The notes: generated by a model from the letters alone, not told the origin. A stretch of 56,144 nt of DNA from Candidatus Dormiibacterota bacterium (GCA_036495095.1 DASXNK010000025.1:1-56144), one strand, 5' to 3'. Positions 32,855 to 41,318 are shown, counted from the stretch's first letter. Program-made: numbers and translations.

Positions 32855-33358
32855 TCAGGAGACGCGGACGATGGTGACGGGGCGGACCCCACCAGGGGTC
32901 GCGACCCGCACCTCCTCGCCGATGCGATGGCCGAGGAGCGCCTTGCCCACCGGCGACTCCATCGAGATGCGGCCCTTGGCGACGTCGACCTCGGCGGGGC
33001 CGACGACGTGGTACTCCTCCTCGCCGAACTCGTCGCGCACCGTCACCCGCGAGCCCACCTGGACGCGGCCGTCGTGCTGCTCCTCGATGATCACCGCGTT
33101 GCGGATCATCTTCTCGAGGGTGAGGATGCGGCCCTCGAGCATGCCCTGCTCGTTCTTGGCGTCGTCGTACTCGGCGTTCTCGCTGATGTCGCCGAACTCC
33201 ATTGCGTACTTGATGCGCTCGGCGATCTCGCTGCGCCGGTTGGTGCGCAGCTCCTCCAGCTCCTTCTGGAGCTTGTGCAGGCCCTCCTTGGTCAGGAGGA
33301 CGGGCTTGTCGAGCATTGGGCGGCTGACCTCGGGCGTCGGCGGTCCGCCGTTGGGCAC
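32855..33358 (-). CDS. greA: transcription elongation factor GreA
   Basis: 167 residues from the GTG at 33358; the ATG at 33316 (153 residues) is an alternative, as GreA is usually about 158. GreA rescues backtracked RNA polymerase. The coiled-coil tip GDISENAEYDDAKNEQ carries the acidic residues that act in transcript cleavage. MLDKPVLLTKEGLHKLQKEL starts the coiled coil, and VGKALLGHRIGEEV is the C-terminal FKBP-like domain. A TATACT -10 lies upstream. It heads the greA-lysS-serS run. Confidence 0.96.
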   Translation of the reverse strand: MPNGGPPTPEVSRPMLDKPVLLTKEGLHKLQKELEELRTNRRSEIAERIKYAMEFGDISENAEYDDAKNEQGMLEGRILTLEKMIRNAVIIEEQHDGRVQVGSRVTVRDEFGEEEYHVVGPAEVDVAKGRISMESPVGKALLGHRIGEEVRVATPGGVRPVTIVRVS

Positions 33359-33375
33359 GGGCGGGATGGCCGGCG

Positions 33376-33381
33376 AGTATA
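33376..33381 (-). promoter_or_regulatory. -10 element of greA
   Basis: TATACT (33381-33376) matches 5 of 6 consensus positions. Transcription would begin near 33369, about 11 bases before the GTG. No good -35 is seen at 17-18 bases (GACATG). It diverges from the dusB-side promoter at 33447. Confidence 0.5.
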
Positions 33382-33446
33382 GGCGAGCACCAGCGGTTCA
33401 TGTCCCCAATCCCGCCGGCCGGTGGGGCTCGGAGCGCCCGCGGCAC

Positions 33447-33475
33447 TTGCCCTATGGTGATAGGGAGAGTATCAT
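33447..33475 (+). promoter_or_regulatory. promoter with internal inverted repeat, dusB side
   Basis: TTGCCC (33447-33452), 17-base spacer, TATCAT (33470-33475). Inside it, CCCTAT-GGTG-ATAGGG (33450-33465) is a perfect inverted repeat covering the -35 edge and spacer, placed where a repressor would block polymerase. Transcription should start near 33482. Confidence 0.55.
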
Positions 33476-33484
33476 CAAGGATCT

Positions 33485-33551
33485 CCGTCCCGAGGACGGT
33501 ACCACTGCCCCCCCTCTCGGGGCGTCTCCTCGCTATCGGAGGCGCCCCTTT
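33485..33551 (+). terminator. two hairpins upstream of dusB; second is terminator-like
   Basis: CCGTCC-CGA-GGACGG (33485-33499) is a small stem. 33519-33529 pairs with 33538-33548 (11 bp, one G-U) around TCGCTATC, followed by TTTCTC. A transcript from the 33447 promoter would meet these within 70 bases, so they could form an attenuator for dusB or end a short RNA. Confidence 0.5.
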
Positions 33552-33605
33552 CTCGTGGAGTGGGGCATCGCGCCCCGGGGAACCGCCCCGGATACCATCG
33601 CGGGG

Positions 33606-34652
33606 ATGACCGCCACCGCCGCGACCCGGCTCGCCCGGCTGCGCCTCGGCACCCTGGAGCTTCGCTCCCCGGTGCTGGTCGCCCCGATGGCGGGCATCAC
33701 CGACGCCCCCTTCCGCGCGATCGCGGCGGAGATGGGGGCGGGGCTGGTGTGCACCGAGATGGTCGCCGCCGAGGCGGTGGCGCGCAGCATCGAGGCGAGC
33801 CTGCGGCTGCTCGACTTCCCCACCGGCGTCGGCAGCCCGGTGGGCGCCCAGTTCGTGGGCAGCGACCCGGAGATCATGGCCGAGGCGGCACGGGTGGCCG
33901 TCGATCGCGGCGCCCAGACCGTGGACGTGAACCTCGGCTGCCCGGTGCGCAAGGTGGTGGGCCTGGGCAACGGCGCCGCGCTCGCCCGCGACATCGCCGC
34001 CACGGCGAGGGTGCTGGGGGCGATGACCGCGGCGGTCGACGTCCCGGTGACCGCGAAGATGCGGCTGGGCTGGGACCACTCCACCATCAACGCGCCCGAG
34101 CTCGCCCGCGCCCTCCAGGACGTGGGCGTCGCCATGGTCACGGTCCACGGCCGCACCCGCTGCCAGGGCTACGCGGGCAGCGCCGACTGGGACGAGATCG
34201 CCCGGGTGAAGGAGGCCGTCGACATCCCCGTGATCGGCAGCGGCGACGCCATGGACGTGCGGCGGATGGCCGCCGAGGTGGAGAGCGGCCGGGTCGACGG
34301 CGTCGTCGTCGCCCGGGGCATGCTCGGCAACTTCTGGCTGGTGCGCCAGGCCGCCCACCGCCTCGCCACCGGCGAGCTGCTCGAGGAGCAGCCCTTCGCC
34401 GAGCGGGTGGCGCTCGCCCGCCGCCATCTCCACGAGCTCATCGCCTACTACGGCGAGCGCCGCGCGCTGAAGATCGGCCGCAAGTACGTCGCCTGGACCA
34501 TCCGCGGCTGCGCCGGCGCCTCCAGGCTGCGCGCCGCGGTGCAGGACCTCGACACCCCGGAGCGCGTCGACGAGCTCTTCGACGCCGCCCTCGCCACCGG
34601 CGAGTCGTCGGGGGGCTGGTTCCGCCCGGTCTTCACCAGCGGCGAGGGGTGA
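33606..34652 (+). CDS. dusB: tRNA-dihydrouridine synthase, DusB-like
   Basis: 348 residues from the ATG at 33606. Dus enzymes reduce uridines in tRNA using FMN and NADPH. Visible are VLVAPMAGITDAPFR, the acid Cys C112 in VDVNLGCPVRKVVG, AKMRLGWDHST, VHGRTRCQGYAG and VIGSGDAMD (FMN phosphate site). DusB-type genes are often close to lysS, as here across a divergent promoter. TACCAT ends 7 bases before the ATG, so a leaderless start is possible as well as a long leader from 33447. Confidence 0.94.
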   Translation: MTATAATRLARLRLGTLELRSPVLVAPMAGITDAPFRAIAAEMGAGLVCTEMVAAEAVARSIEASLRLLDFPTGVGSPVGAQFVGSDPEIMAEAARVAVDRGAQTVDVNLGCPVRKVVGLGNGAALARDIAATARVLGAMTAAVDVPVTAKMRLGWDHSTINAPELARALQDVGVAMVTVHGRTRCQGYAGSADWDEIARVKEAVDIPVIGSGDAMDVRRMAAEVESGRVDGVVVARGMLGNFWLVRQAAHRLATGELLEEQPFAERVALARRHLHELIAYYGERRALKIGRKYVAWTIRGCAGASRLRAAVQDLDTPERVDELFDAALATGESSGGWFRPVFTSGEG

Positions 34653-34927
34653 GCGAGCCCCACCGGCTCGGAGAGCCCGTCGAGCTGCCCTGGTGGGTGA
34701 TCCCCCTGGGACTGCCCCCCGCCCTCACCCTGCTCCTCGGCGTGGTGCTGCACGCGCCGCTGAGCGGCCGGCTGCTGGATCTGGTCGCCTCGGCCGGGAT
34801 GCTCTGGCTGATCGTGGCGGTCGCCCGCCGGGTGGAGAGCCGCAACATGCAGAGCGTCTGGATCAGCGCCGCGTACGCGTTCTGGCTGTTCATGGTCCTG
34901 ATCTGGGCGGTCGAGGTCGGCGCCTGA
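34649..34927 (+). CDS. small integral membrane protein
   Basis: 92 residues from the GTG at 34649, overlapping the dusB stop (GTGA). Three hydrophobic segments, about 14-34 (PWWVIPLGLPPALTLLLGVV), 42-60 and 70-90, with a basic ARRVESRN loop between the last two. No family recognised. The overlap implies co-translation with dusB, but a functional link is not evident. Confidence 0.75.
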   Translation: MSEPHRLGEPVELPWWVIPLGLPPALTLLLGVVLHAPLSGRLLDLVASAGMLWLIVAVARRVESRNMQSVWISAAYAFWLFMVLIWAVEVGA

Positions 34928-34960
34928 CCGGCCGCTTCCAGCACCCGCCGGTGGCGGCCG

Positions 34961-35725
34961 CTACGAGTTCAACTCGTGGATCAGTCTCAACCCATCCAGC
35001 GTCAACCGCTGGTCCACGACCTCGATGCAGTCGGTCTCCGAGGCGATCAGCTCGGCGATCCCCCCGGTCCCGATCACCCGGGTCCCGGGCCCGAGCTCCG
35101 CCCGCATCCGGGACACCAGGCCCTCGATCAGCCCCACGTACCCGTACACCATCCCCGCCTGCATGCTCGCGGTGGTGGTCCGGCCGATCACCGAGCCGGG
35201 GGCGACCAGGTCGACGCGGCTCAGCTTGGCGGCGCGGGCCACCAGCGCCTCGAGGCTGATCAGCATCCCCGGCGCGATCGCCCCGCCGAGGTACTCGCCG
35301 TGGGCGGAGATGGCGTCGAAGGTGGTGGCGGTGCCGAAGTCGACGAGCACCGCCGGGCCGCCGTCGCGGCGGTAGGCGGCGATGGCGTTGACGATGCGGT
35401 CGGCGCCCACCTGCCGGGGATCGTCGTAGAGGATGCGCATCCCGGTGCGCACCCCGGGGCCGACCACCATCGGGCTGAGGCCGAAGAAGACCTGGGCGAG
35501 ACCCTCGATGCTCCGCGACAGGGTGGGGACGACGCTGCTCACCACCACGCCGGTGATCGTCGAGACCTCGACGCCCCGGCTGCGCAGCAGGCCGGTGACG
35601 GTCAGACCGAGCTCGTCGCCGGTGGCGTGCGCGTCGGTGCGCAGCCGGAAGTCGGCGACCAGCCGCTCGCCCTCGAAGACCCCGACGACGATGTTCGAGT
35701 TGCCCACGTCGATGGCGAGCAGCAT
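34961..35725 (-). CDS. coaX: type III pantothenate kinase
   Basis: 254 residues from the ATG at 35725. The frame is open 22 codons further, but the P-loop-like MLLAIDVGNSNIVVGVFEG must begin the protein. It phosphorylates pantothenate in the first step of CoA synthesis. Family motifs are DVGNSN, GADRIVNAIAAY and VDFGTATTFDAIS, plus PGMLISLEALVARAAKL. Length is normal. It is transcribed away from the MarR-fusion gene. CATACT sits 8 bases before the ATG, a possible -10. Confidence 0.96.
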   Translation of the reverse strand: MLLAIDVGNSNIVVGVFEGERLVADFRLRTDAHATGDELGLTVTGLLRSRGVEVSTITGVVVSSVVPTLSRSIEGLAQVFFGLSPMVVGPGVRTGMRILYDDPRQVGADRIVNAIAAYRRDGGPAVLVDFGTATTFDAISAHGEYLGGAIAPGMLISLEALVARAAKLSRVDLVAPGSVIGRTTTASMQAGMVYGYVGLIEGLVSRMRAELGPGTRVIGTGGIAELIASETDCIEVVDQRLTLDGLRLIHELNS

Positions 35726-35836
35726 GGGGGCCGAGTATGCGCCGGTCGCCCGGGTGTCCGGCTGTCCCGCCCCGGGTGCGGAGGCGCGCACACCGTCACA
35801 CAGCCGTCACCGCGAACGTCACCGCCGGCGGACGTC

Positions 35837-35869
35837 TTGACGTACAGTATGACTTAGCTTACTAAGATA
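35837..35869 (+). promoter_or_regulatory. MarR-fusion promoter with operator-like inverted repeat
   Basis: TTGACG (35837-35842) is a good -35. CTTAG-CTTA-CTAAG (35853-35866) is a perfect inverted repeat covering the -10 zone (TACTAA at 35860-35865 is at 17-base spacing; TAAGAT at 35864 is longer). AT-rich inverted repeats over the -10 are typical MarR autoregulation sites. TGAGGAAAG precedes the GTG. Confidence 0.6.
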
Positions 35870-35890
35870 CATTCTGAGGAAAGCAACACC

Positions 35891-36982
35891 GTGCCGCTGA
35901 GGAAATCACGTGCCGAGCTCGACGCCGAGCTCACCCGGGAGTGGCGCCAGCTCGCCGGCGAGCTCGCCCTGCTCAACCAGGGCATCTCCGACCGCCTGGG
36001 GATCAACGGCACCGATCTTCAGTGCCTGAGCGTCCTGGGCACCGCCGGCCCGATCGCCGCCGGCCAGCTCGCCGAGCGGACCGGGTTGACCACCGGGGCG
36101 GTCACCGGCGTCATCGACCGCCTCGAGAAGGCGGGCCTGGTCCGCAGGGAGAGGGACTCGGTGGACCGCCGCAAGGTCATCGTCCAGCCCCTCTCCGACG
36201 AGGAGCTCCGGACCCGCGCGCCCGAGCTCGACGCCGTCTTCCGCTCGATCCTCGCCGGAGCGGAGAGCGAGGCCACCTACACCGACGAGCAGCTCGACCT
36301 CATCGTCCGGTTCATCAGAAGGAGCCATCCCGTGATCCAGAACCAGATCGCCGCGCTGCGGCGGGGCACCGACCCGGCCACCGACCCCTCGGCGCCGCGT
36401 GCCGGCACCACCACCGGCCGTCTCATCTTCTCCGCCGGGGTCGCGCACGTGACCATCGACGGGGAGGCGCCGTCCGACGACCTCTACCGCGCCCACTTCG
36501 ACGGGCCGGTGCCGGAGATCCGTGTCCAGGACGGCACCGTGGCGGTCCGCTACCGCCGCTTCTCGCTGTTCGAGGGTCGCCCGCGCGGCTCCCGGTTCAG
36601 CCTGAGCTCGGTGATCCCCTGGGACCTCGAGGTCCAGGGCGGGGTCGCGAGGTTCACCGCCGACCTGCATCGCCTGGTGGTCCGCTCCCTCACCGTGAAG
36701 GGCGGCGGGAGCGAGGTGGAGATCGACCTGCCCGCCCCCGTCGGAGTGGTGCCGCTGCGCATCTCCGGAGGGGTGAGCAGGCTCACGGTGCGGCGGCCGG
36801 CGGGCACCGCGCTCAGCCTCCAGGTCAACGGCGGGGCCAGCAGGCTCGTCCTCGACGCCCAGGAGTTCGGTGGCATCGGCGGCCCCATCCGCCTGCAGTC
36901 GCGGGAGTACGCGGACAACGCCGACCACTACGCCGTCGAGATCTCCGGGGGTGCCAGCCGGCTCACGATCGGGACACGCTGA
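35891..36982 (+). CDS. MarR-family regulator fused to a C-terminal beta-repeat domain
   Basis: 363 residues from the GTG at 35891. Residues 1-145 are a MarR winged helix (LAERTGLTTGAVTGVIDRLE, LVRRERDSVDRRKVIVQ). After a Pro/Thr linker (about 160-170) the rest, about 195 residues, is beta-strand-rich with recurring GG-x-SRL units: ISGGVSRLTV, VNGGASRLVL, ISGGASRLTI. It resembles the beta-helix of DUF4097/adhesin-like domains. Plain MarR proteins are about 150 residues. The extra domain may sense a ligand or mediate assembly. The inverted repeat over its promoter suggests autoregulation. It converges with the dehydratase gene. Confidence 0.88.
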   Translation: MPLRKSRAELDAELTREWRQLAGELALLNQGISDRLGINGTDLQCLSVLGTAGPIAAGQLAERTGLTTGAVTGVIDRLEKAGLVRRERDSVDRRKVIVQPLSDEELRTRAPELDAVFRSILAGAESEATYTDEQLDLIVRFIRRSHPVIQNQIAALRRGTDPATDPSAPRAGTTTGRLIFSAGVAHVTIDGEAPSDDLYRAHFDGPVPEIRVQDGTVAVRYRRFSLFEGRPRGSRFSLSSVIPWDLEVQGGVARFTADLHRLVVRSLTVKGGGSEVEIDLPAPVGVVPLRISGGVSRLTVRRPAGTALSLQVNGGASRLVLDAQEFGGIGGPIRLQSREYADNADHYAVEISGGASRLTIGTR

Positions 36983-37004
36983 CCAGGCGTCGAGGCGGCC
37001 CGGG

Positions 37005-37964
37005 TCACCGCGGCCGCCTCGACAGCACCTCCTCGAGCTGGTCGAGGCTCACGTTGCCACCGCTGGCGACGAGCGCCACCCGCCGGCCGGCGAGCCGGTC
37101 GCGAAGGCGCAGCGCCGCGGCCAGCGGAGCGGCGCCGGCGGCCTCCACCAGGTTGCGGGTCGCCTCGAGCATCAGGACCATCGCCTCCCGGATCTCGTCG
37201 TCGGACACGAGGACGAAGTCGTCGAGCATGTCCCAGAGGATCCGCTGGGGCAGGGCGAAGGCGGTCCGCGTCGCCAGGCCCTCCGCGAACGTCTCCATGC
37301 GGTCCTCGACCAGCCGGCGGGCCCGCCACGATCGGTGGGCGGCCGGCGCCGCCTCCGACTGGACGCCGATCACCTCGAGCGAGGGCCGGATCGCCTTGCC
37401 CGCCAGGCAGGCGCCGGCCGCGCCGCTGCCGCCCCCGACCGGGACGATCAGGACGTCGACCAGGGGATCGGCCTCCAGGATCTCCAGGGTGGCGGTGGCG
37501 ACGCCGGCGATCAGCAGGGGCTCGTCGCCGGAGTGGACGTAGCGGTATCCATGCTCGGCGGCGAGGCGCGCGCTGTGCTCCCGCGCCTCGTCGAAGTCGC
37601 GGCCGTGGACCACGACCTCGGCGCCCCGGTCGCGGATCGCGCCGACCTTCACGGGGTTCGCCCCCTCGGGAACGCAGATGACCGCCCGCACCCCGAACAG
37701 CGCCGCCGCGTACGCGACCGACTGGCCGTGGTTCCCGGTCGACGCCGCGACCACGCCGCGCCTGCGCTCGTCGGGGCTGAGCTGGGAGACGAGGTTGATG
37801 CCGCCGCGCACCTTGAAGGCGCCGGTGGGCTGATGGTTCTCGTGCTTGACCAGCACCTCGGTGCCGGCCAGGGCGCCCAGGCGCGGATGGCGGAGGAGCG
37901 CGGTCGGAGAGAGGTGCGGCGCGATCCGCCGCCGCGCGGCGAGGACGTCGGCCAGCGTCAGCAC
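37005..37964 (-). CDS. threonine/serine dehydratase-like PLP enzyme
   Basis: 319 residues from the GTG at 37964. Fold-type II PLP enzyme: PLP lysine K51 in HQPTGAFKVRGG, VVAASTGNHGQSVAYAA, VPVGGGSGAAGACLAGK (phosphate loop) and a final VALVASGGNVSLDQLEEVL. There is no ACT regulatory domain, so it matches the short catabolic or racemase-like group. Substrate could be threonine, serine or a hydroxy-aspartate. The ROK kinase gene starts divergently 51 bases away. Confidence 0.9.
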   Translation of the reverse strand: MLTLADVLAARRRIAPHLSPTALLRHPRLGALAGTEVLVKHENHQPTGAFKVRGGINLVSQLSPDERRRGVVAASTGNHGQSVAYAAALFGVRAVICVPEGANPVKVGAIRDRGAEVVVHGRDFDEAREHSARLAAEHGYRYVHSGDEPLLIAGVATATLEILEADPLVDVLIVPVGGGSGAAGACLAGKAIRPSLEVIGVQSEAAPAAHRSWRARRLVEDRMETFAEGLATRTAFALPQRILWDMLDDFVLVSDDEIREAMVLMLEATRNLVEAAGAAPLAAALRLRDRLAGRRVALVASGGNVSLDQLEEVLSRRPR

Positions 37965-38015
37965 GGCATCGAATCCTACCCGGCCACCGGGGGAGGGGCT
38001 GCTACCCTCGCGGCC

Positions 38016-38858
38016 ATGCTCGGGGCGATCGACATCGGCGGCACCAAGCTGCTCGCCGCGGTCGCCGGCGACGACCGCCGCCCGGGTCCGGCGGTGCGCC
38101 GCCCCACCCCCGCGGAGCGGCCCCTCGAGACCCTGGTGGAGATGCTCGACGAGGCCCGGGCGGGCGCGGCGCTGCAGGGCCTGGCCCTCGCCGTCCCCGG
38201 CCCCTTCGACCGCTCCCGGGGGGCGCTGGTCAACCCGCCGAACATGCCGCCGAGCTGGTGCGACCTGGCCCTCGCCGAGCGGCTGGGGGACCGCTTCCGC
38301 TGCCCGGTGCTGCTCGAGAACGACGCCAACTGCGCGGCCGTCGCCGAGGTGACCGCCGGGGCGGCACGGGGCAGCGAGAGCTGCGTCTACCTGACCGTCT
38401 CCACCGGGATCGGCAGCGGCGTGGTCGTCAACGGGCGGCCGCTCACCGGCCGCCACGACACCGAGGGCGGCCACCAGGTGCTCTGGCCCGCGTGGCTGGG
38501 CGGACCGCCCTGCCACTGCGGCGGCCACGGCTGCCTGGAGAGCCTGGCCTCGGGCATGGCGATCGCGCGCCGCTTCGGGGTCGACGCCGAGCACCTCGAG
38601 GATCCCGCCGCCTGGGAGGACGTCGGCCGCTGGCTGGGCCTCGGCGTGGTCAACGCCATCGCCCTCCACGACCCCGACGTGGTCGTGCTGGGCGGCGGCG
38701 TCTGCCAGCGGTGGGACCGGTTCTGGCCCTCGCTGTCCGCAACCGTGGACTCCGCGCTCTTCCTGCAGCCCCGGCCGCCGGTGCGCCGCGCCACCCTCGG
38801 CGACGACCGCAACCTCTGGGGCGCGCTTGCCCTCGCCGGGGACCGCCTGCCCGGCTAG
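38016..38858 (+). CDS. ROK-family sugar kinase (glucokinase-like)
   Basis: 280 residues. ROK landmarks: MLGAIDIGGTKLLAAVAG (ATP loop), ALAVPGPFDRSRGALVNPPN, LLENDANCAAVAEVTAGAA, STGIGSGVVVNG, and the zinc motif in GGPPCHCGGHGCLESLASG. VVVLGGGVCQRWDRF closes the fold. Probably phosphorylates glucose or another hexose. TACCCT ends 7 bases before the ATG with no ribosome-binding site, in line with a leaderless mRNA. Confidence 0.93.
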   Translation: MLGAIDIGGTKLLAAVAGDDRRPGPAVRRPTPAERPLETLVEMLDEARAGAALQGLALAVPGPFDRSRGALVNPPNMPPSWCDLALAERLGDRFRCPVLLENDANCAAVAEVTAGAARGSESCVYLTVSTGIGSGVVVNGRPLTGRHDTEGGHQVLWPAWLGGPPCHCGGHGCLESLASGMAIARRFGVDAEHLEDPAAWEDVGRWLGLGVVNAIALHDPDVVVLGGGVCQRWDRFWPSLSATVDSALFLQPRPPVRRATLGDDRNLWGALALAGDRLPG

Positions 38859-38983
38859 AGAGGGCCGGACGGTGCCCCCATCACCCTGAGCAGCGTGGGA
38901 GGCTTTGGGACTCGGAGGTGCCGAAGCATGCGCATTCTGACATCATGAGGGCCCACCGCACCCCACGAGGAGGTCGAACCGGG

Positions 38984-39313
38984 GTGGACCGGGATTCCGT
39001 CTGGACGTCGATGGCCGAGTTCGTCGCGCTCGTGCGGGAGCGTCCGCACGACTCCTCCAGCGAGCTCGCCGACGACGGGGTGGACAGGGTCGTCCACCCG
39101 CTGATCGCCGAGCTGGAGGGCCTCAGGGAGGTCGCCGTCGCCAGCGCCGGGATGGTGAGCGCGCTGGAGGCCGAACGCGATCAGTTCCGCGGATTGCTGC
39201 GGGAGGCCCGGGAGTGGCTGGACAGCGACGAGGACCTGACCGGGCCAAGATACGGCGCATTCCTCGGCCGCATCGACGCCGCGCTCACGTGGACACGCGA
39301 GCCCGGCGACTGA
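38984..39313 (+). CDS. hypothetical helical protein
   Basis: 109 residues from the GTG at 38984, which has GAGGAGG 10 bases upstream; an ATG at 38945 is in frame but lacks a ribosome-binding site. The sequence is acidic and helical, with heptad-like stretches (VVHPLIAELEGLREVAVASA, ALEAERDQFRGLLREAREWL) that could form a short coiled coil. No family recognised. It stands between the ROK kinase and a convergent esterase gene. Confidence 0.6.
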   Translation: MDRDSVWTSMAEFVALVRERPHDSSSELADDGVDRVVHPLIAELEGLREVAVASAGMVSALEAERDQFRGLLREAREWLDSDEDLTGPRYGAFLGRIDAALTWTREPGD

Positions 39314-39349
39314 CCTGCCGGGGTCGCTCATTCGTCCCTGTTCTCCCGA

Positions 39350-40405
39350 TCAGGGGCTGAGCGCGCGGGCGAGGTGCTCGTAGCCGACCGGGTAGCGGTG
39401 GGCGATGCCGCCGTGGCCGCCGGGGAAGGTCTCGTGGCGGTGCGCGACCCCGAGCTCGGTGAGCACCTCGCTGAGCGCCTTCGTGCCCAGGTCCATGTAG
39501 TACTCGTCGGCGTCGCCGGCGTCGAGGTAGACGGCGCGCAGCGAGCGCAGCGCCTCGACGTGGCGGGGGGCCATCCGCACCGGGTCGTGGTCGAGCCAGC
39601 GCTCCCAGTTGGGCTCGTCGAGGGTGCCGGCGGCGTCGACGGGGAGCCCGATGCCGAGCGGCGCGTCGGGGTCGGGCGAGTAGGCCGCGGCGCAGCCGAG
39701 CACCATCAGCGGACCGAAGTTCCGGCGGCGGTACACCTCGTCGCCGAGCAGCCGGTCGCGCAGCGCGACGGGATCGCCCCGGTGCTCGCGGAGCGCCCGC
39801 GCGAAGCCGCCGAGCTCGCGGCCGTAGCAGTGCTCGAAGAGGCTGTCGCCGGCATGGGAGGCGCAGCCGCCGAAGACGTCCGGCCGGCGCATGCAGAGCA
39901 CCACCGCGCCGACCCCGCCGCTGCTGTGCCCGGCGACGCCCCGGTGCTCGGGCGCGGCCAGGGTGCGGTAGCGGGCGTCGACGTGGGCGACCACGTCCCC
40001 GGCGACGTAATCCTGGTGGCGGCCGGTCGCGCTGGAGTTCACGAACTGGCTGCCGCCGTAGCGGGTCGACCCGTCGACGTAGGCGTAGATGCACGGGGGT
40101 GGCGGGTCGGGGCGACCGTACAGGCCCTCCAGCCGCTCGAACACGGTCGGCTCGAAGAGGTCGCGGTTGCACCACTCCTCGACGCACGAGCCGTAGCCGG
40201 GGAGCACGTAGATCGCCGGCAGGCGCCGCTCCGGCTCGTCGTCGTAGCCGGGCGGCAGCCAGACCAGGAGGCGGCGGCGGGCGGGGTCGCCGAGCGGGTT
40301 CCCCGCGAGCGCGGCGCTGTCGACGGCGTCGTCGACGAGGCGGCCGCGGTGCGGGGGCGCACCCAGGGGCTCGGGGGGAAGCGGCGGCGCCGGCGACCCT
40401 GACAT
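39350..40405 (-). CDS. alpha/beta-hydrolase esterase
   Basis: 351 residues from the ATG at 40405 (an ATG at 40414 is equally possible). LLVWLPPGYDDEPERRLPAI opens the hydrolase core, AGHSSGGVGAVVLCMRRPD is the nucleophile elbow (Ser in GHSSGG), and HETFPGGHGGIAHRY supplies the catalytic His. It matches the putative esterase family (esterase D/Fes/antigen-85-like). There is no signal peptide, so a cytoplasmic role is likely. Substrate unknown. The DegV gene diverges 54 bases away. Confidence 0.88.
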   Translation of the reverse strand: MSGSPAPPLPPEPLGAPPHRGRLVDDAVDSAALAGNPLGDPARRRLLVWLPPGYDDEPERRLPAIYVLPGYGSCVEEWCNRDLFEPTVFERLEGLYGRPDPPPPCIYAYVDGSTRYGGSQFVNSSATGRHQDYVAGDVVAHVDARYRTLAAPEHRGVAGHSSGGVGAVVLCMRRPDVFGGCASHAGDSLFEHCYGRELGGFARALREHRGDPVALRDRLLGDEVYRRRNFGPLMVLGCAAAYSPDPDAPLGIGLPVDAAGTLDEPNWERWLDHDPVRMAPRHVEALRSLRAVYLDAGDADEYYMDLGTKALSEVLTELGVAHRHETFPGGHGGIAHRYPVGYEHLARALSP

Positions 40406-40422
40406 CGGGGGCATTGTGCGGC

Positions 40423-40452
40423 TTGACGGTCCGCTCGGCCCGCGCCTAGGCT
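40423..40452 (+). promoter_or_regulatory. degV promoter, leaderless
   Basis: TTGACG (40423-40428), 18-base spacer, TAGGCT (40447-40452), then 7 bases to the ATG at 40460. No ribosome-binding site is present. Transcription would begin at the ATG. Confidence 0.6.
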
Positions 40453-40459
40453 CGCCGCC

Positions 40460-41302
40460 ATGCCCGTGCGGCTCGTGTGCGACAGCACCGCCGACCTCTC
40501 CGACGCCGATCGCGACGCCGGCCGGGTGATCGTCGTCCCCCTCAAGGTGATCTTCGGCGAGGAGTCGCTGGTCGACGGGGTCGACATCGACGCCGAGACC
40601 TTCTACGAGCGGATGCGCAACAGCACCCGCAACCCCACCACCAGCCAGCCGGCCCCGGCCGAGTTCGAGGCCGCCTTCCGCGAGGCGGCGGCGGCGGGGG
40701 ACAGCGTGGTCTGCACCACCCTGTCGGCGGAGATGAGCGGCACCCACGGCGCCGCCGTGCAGGCGCGCGAGGCGGTGCCGGAGCTGGACGTCCACGTCGT
40801 CGACACCCGCACCGTGGCGATCGGCCACAACGCGATCGTCCGCGCCGCCGCCGAGGCCGCCGCCGAGGGACGGAGCGCGGCCGAGATCGTCGAGCTGATC
40901 CGGGGCATCATCGCCCGGCAGCGCAGCATCTTCACCGTCGACACCCTCGAGTACCTCCGCCGCGGCGGCCGCATCGGCGGCGCCCGGGCGCTGCTCGGCT
41001 CGGTGCTGAACATCAAGCCGGTGCTCCAGGTCGCCGACGGCCGGATCGAGCCCCACGACCGGGTGCGCACCTACCAGCGCGCCCTCGACCGGATCGCCTC
41101 CGAGGTGGTCGCGGCCACCGGCGAGACCGGCCGCCGCGCTCGGGTGGTGCTCGGCCACGCCGACCGCCTCGCCGACTGCCGCGGTCTCGCCGACCGGGTC
41201 CGCGAGCACTGCGAGGGCGAGCCCGAGATCATCGACATCGGCCCGATCGTCGGCTGCCACGCCGGCCCGGGCACGATCGGCCTCTCCTTCTACCTTCCGT
41301 AG
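40460..41302 (+). CDS. DegV-family fatty-acid-binding protein
   Basis: 280 residues. DegV/FakB proteins hold a fatty acid for phosphorylation by FakA. Family features: VRLVCDSTADLSD at the start, PLKVIFGEES, a TSQPAPAEFEAAF segment, TTLSAEMSGTHGAA, a DTLEYLRRGGRIGGARALLG stretch, and NIKPVLQVADGRIEP. The last third ends GCHAGPGTIGLSFY. No FakA gene is in view. The stop codon begins a small hairpin. Confidence 0.94.
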   Translation: MPVRLVCDSTADLSDADRDAGRVIVVPLKVIFGEESLVDGVDIDAETFYERMRNSTRNPTTSQPAPAEFEAAFREAAAAGDSVVCTTLSAEMSGTHGAAVQAREAVPELDVHVVDTRTVAIGHNAIVRAAAEAAAEGRSAAEIVELIRGIIARQRSIFTVDTLEYLRRGGRIGGARALLGSVLNIKPVLQVADGRIEPHDRVRTYQRALDRIASEVVAATGETGRRARVVLGHADRLADCRGLADRVREHCEGEPEIIDIGPIVGCHAGPGTIGLSFYLP

Positions 41303-41318
41303 CCCACAGCCGTGGGCT
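41301..41318 (+). terminator. short hairpin at degV stop
   Basis: AGCCCAC-AGCC-GTGGGCT (41301-41318), a 7-bp stem starting within the stop codon. No T-tract; a weak terminator or mRNA end-protecting stem. Confidence 0.4.

Noticed and set aside
38855-39331. 158-codon minus-strand frame
   Set aside because: Antisense to the helical protein at 38984, which has a better ribosome-binding site and more protein-like composition.
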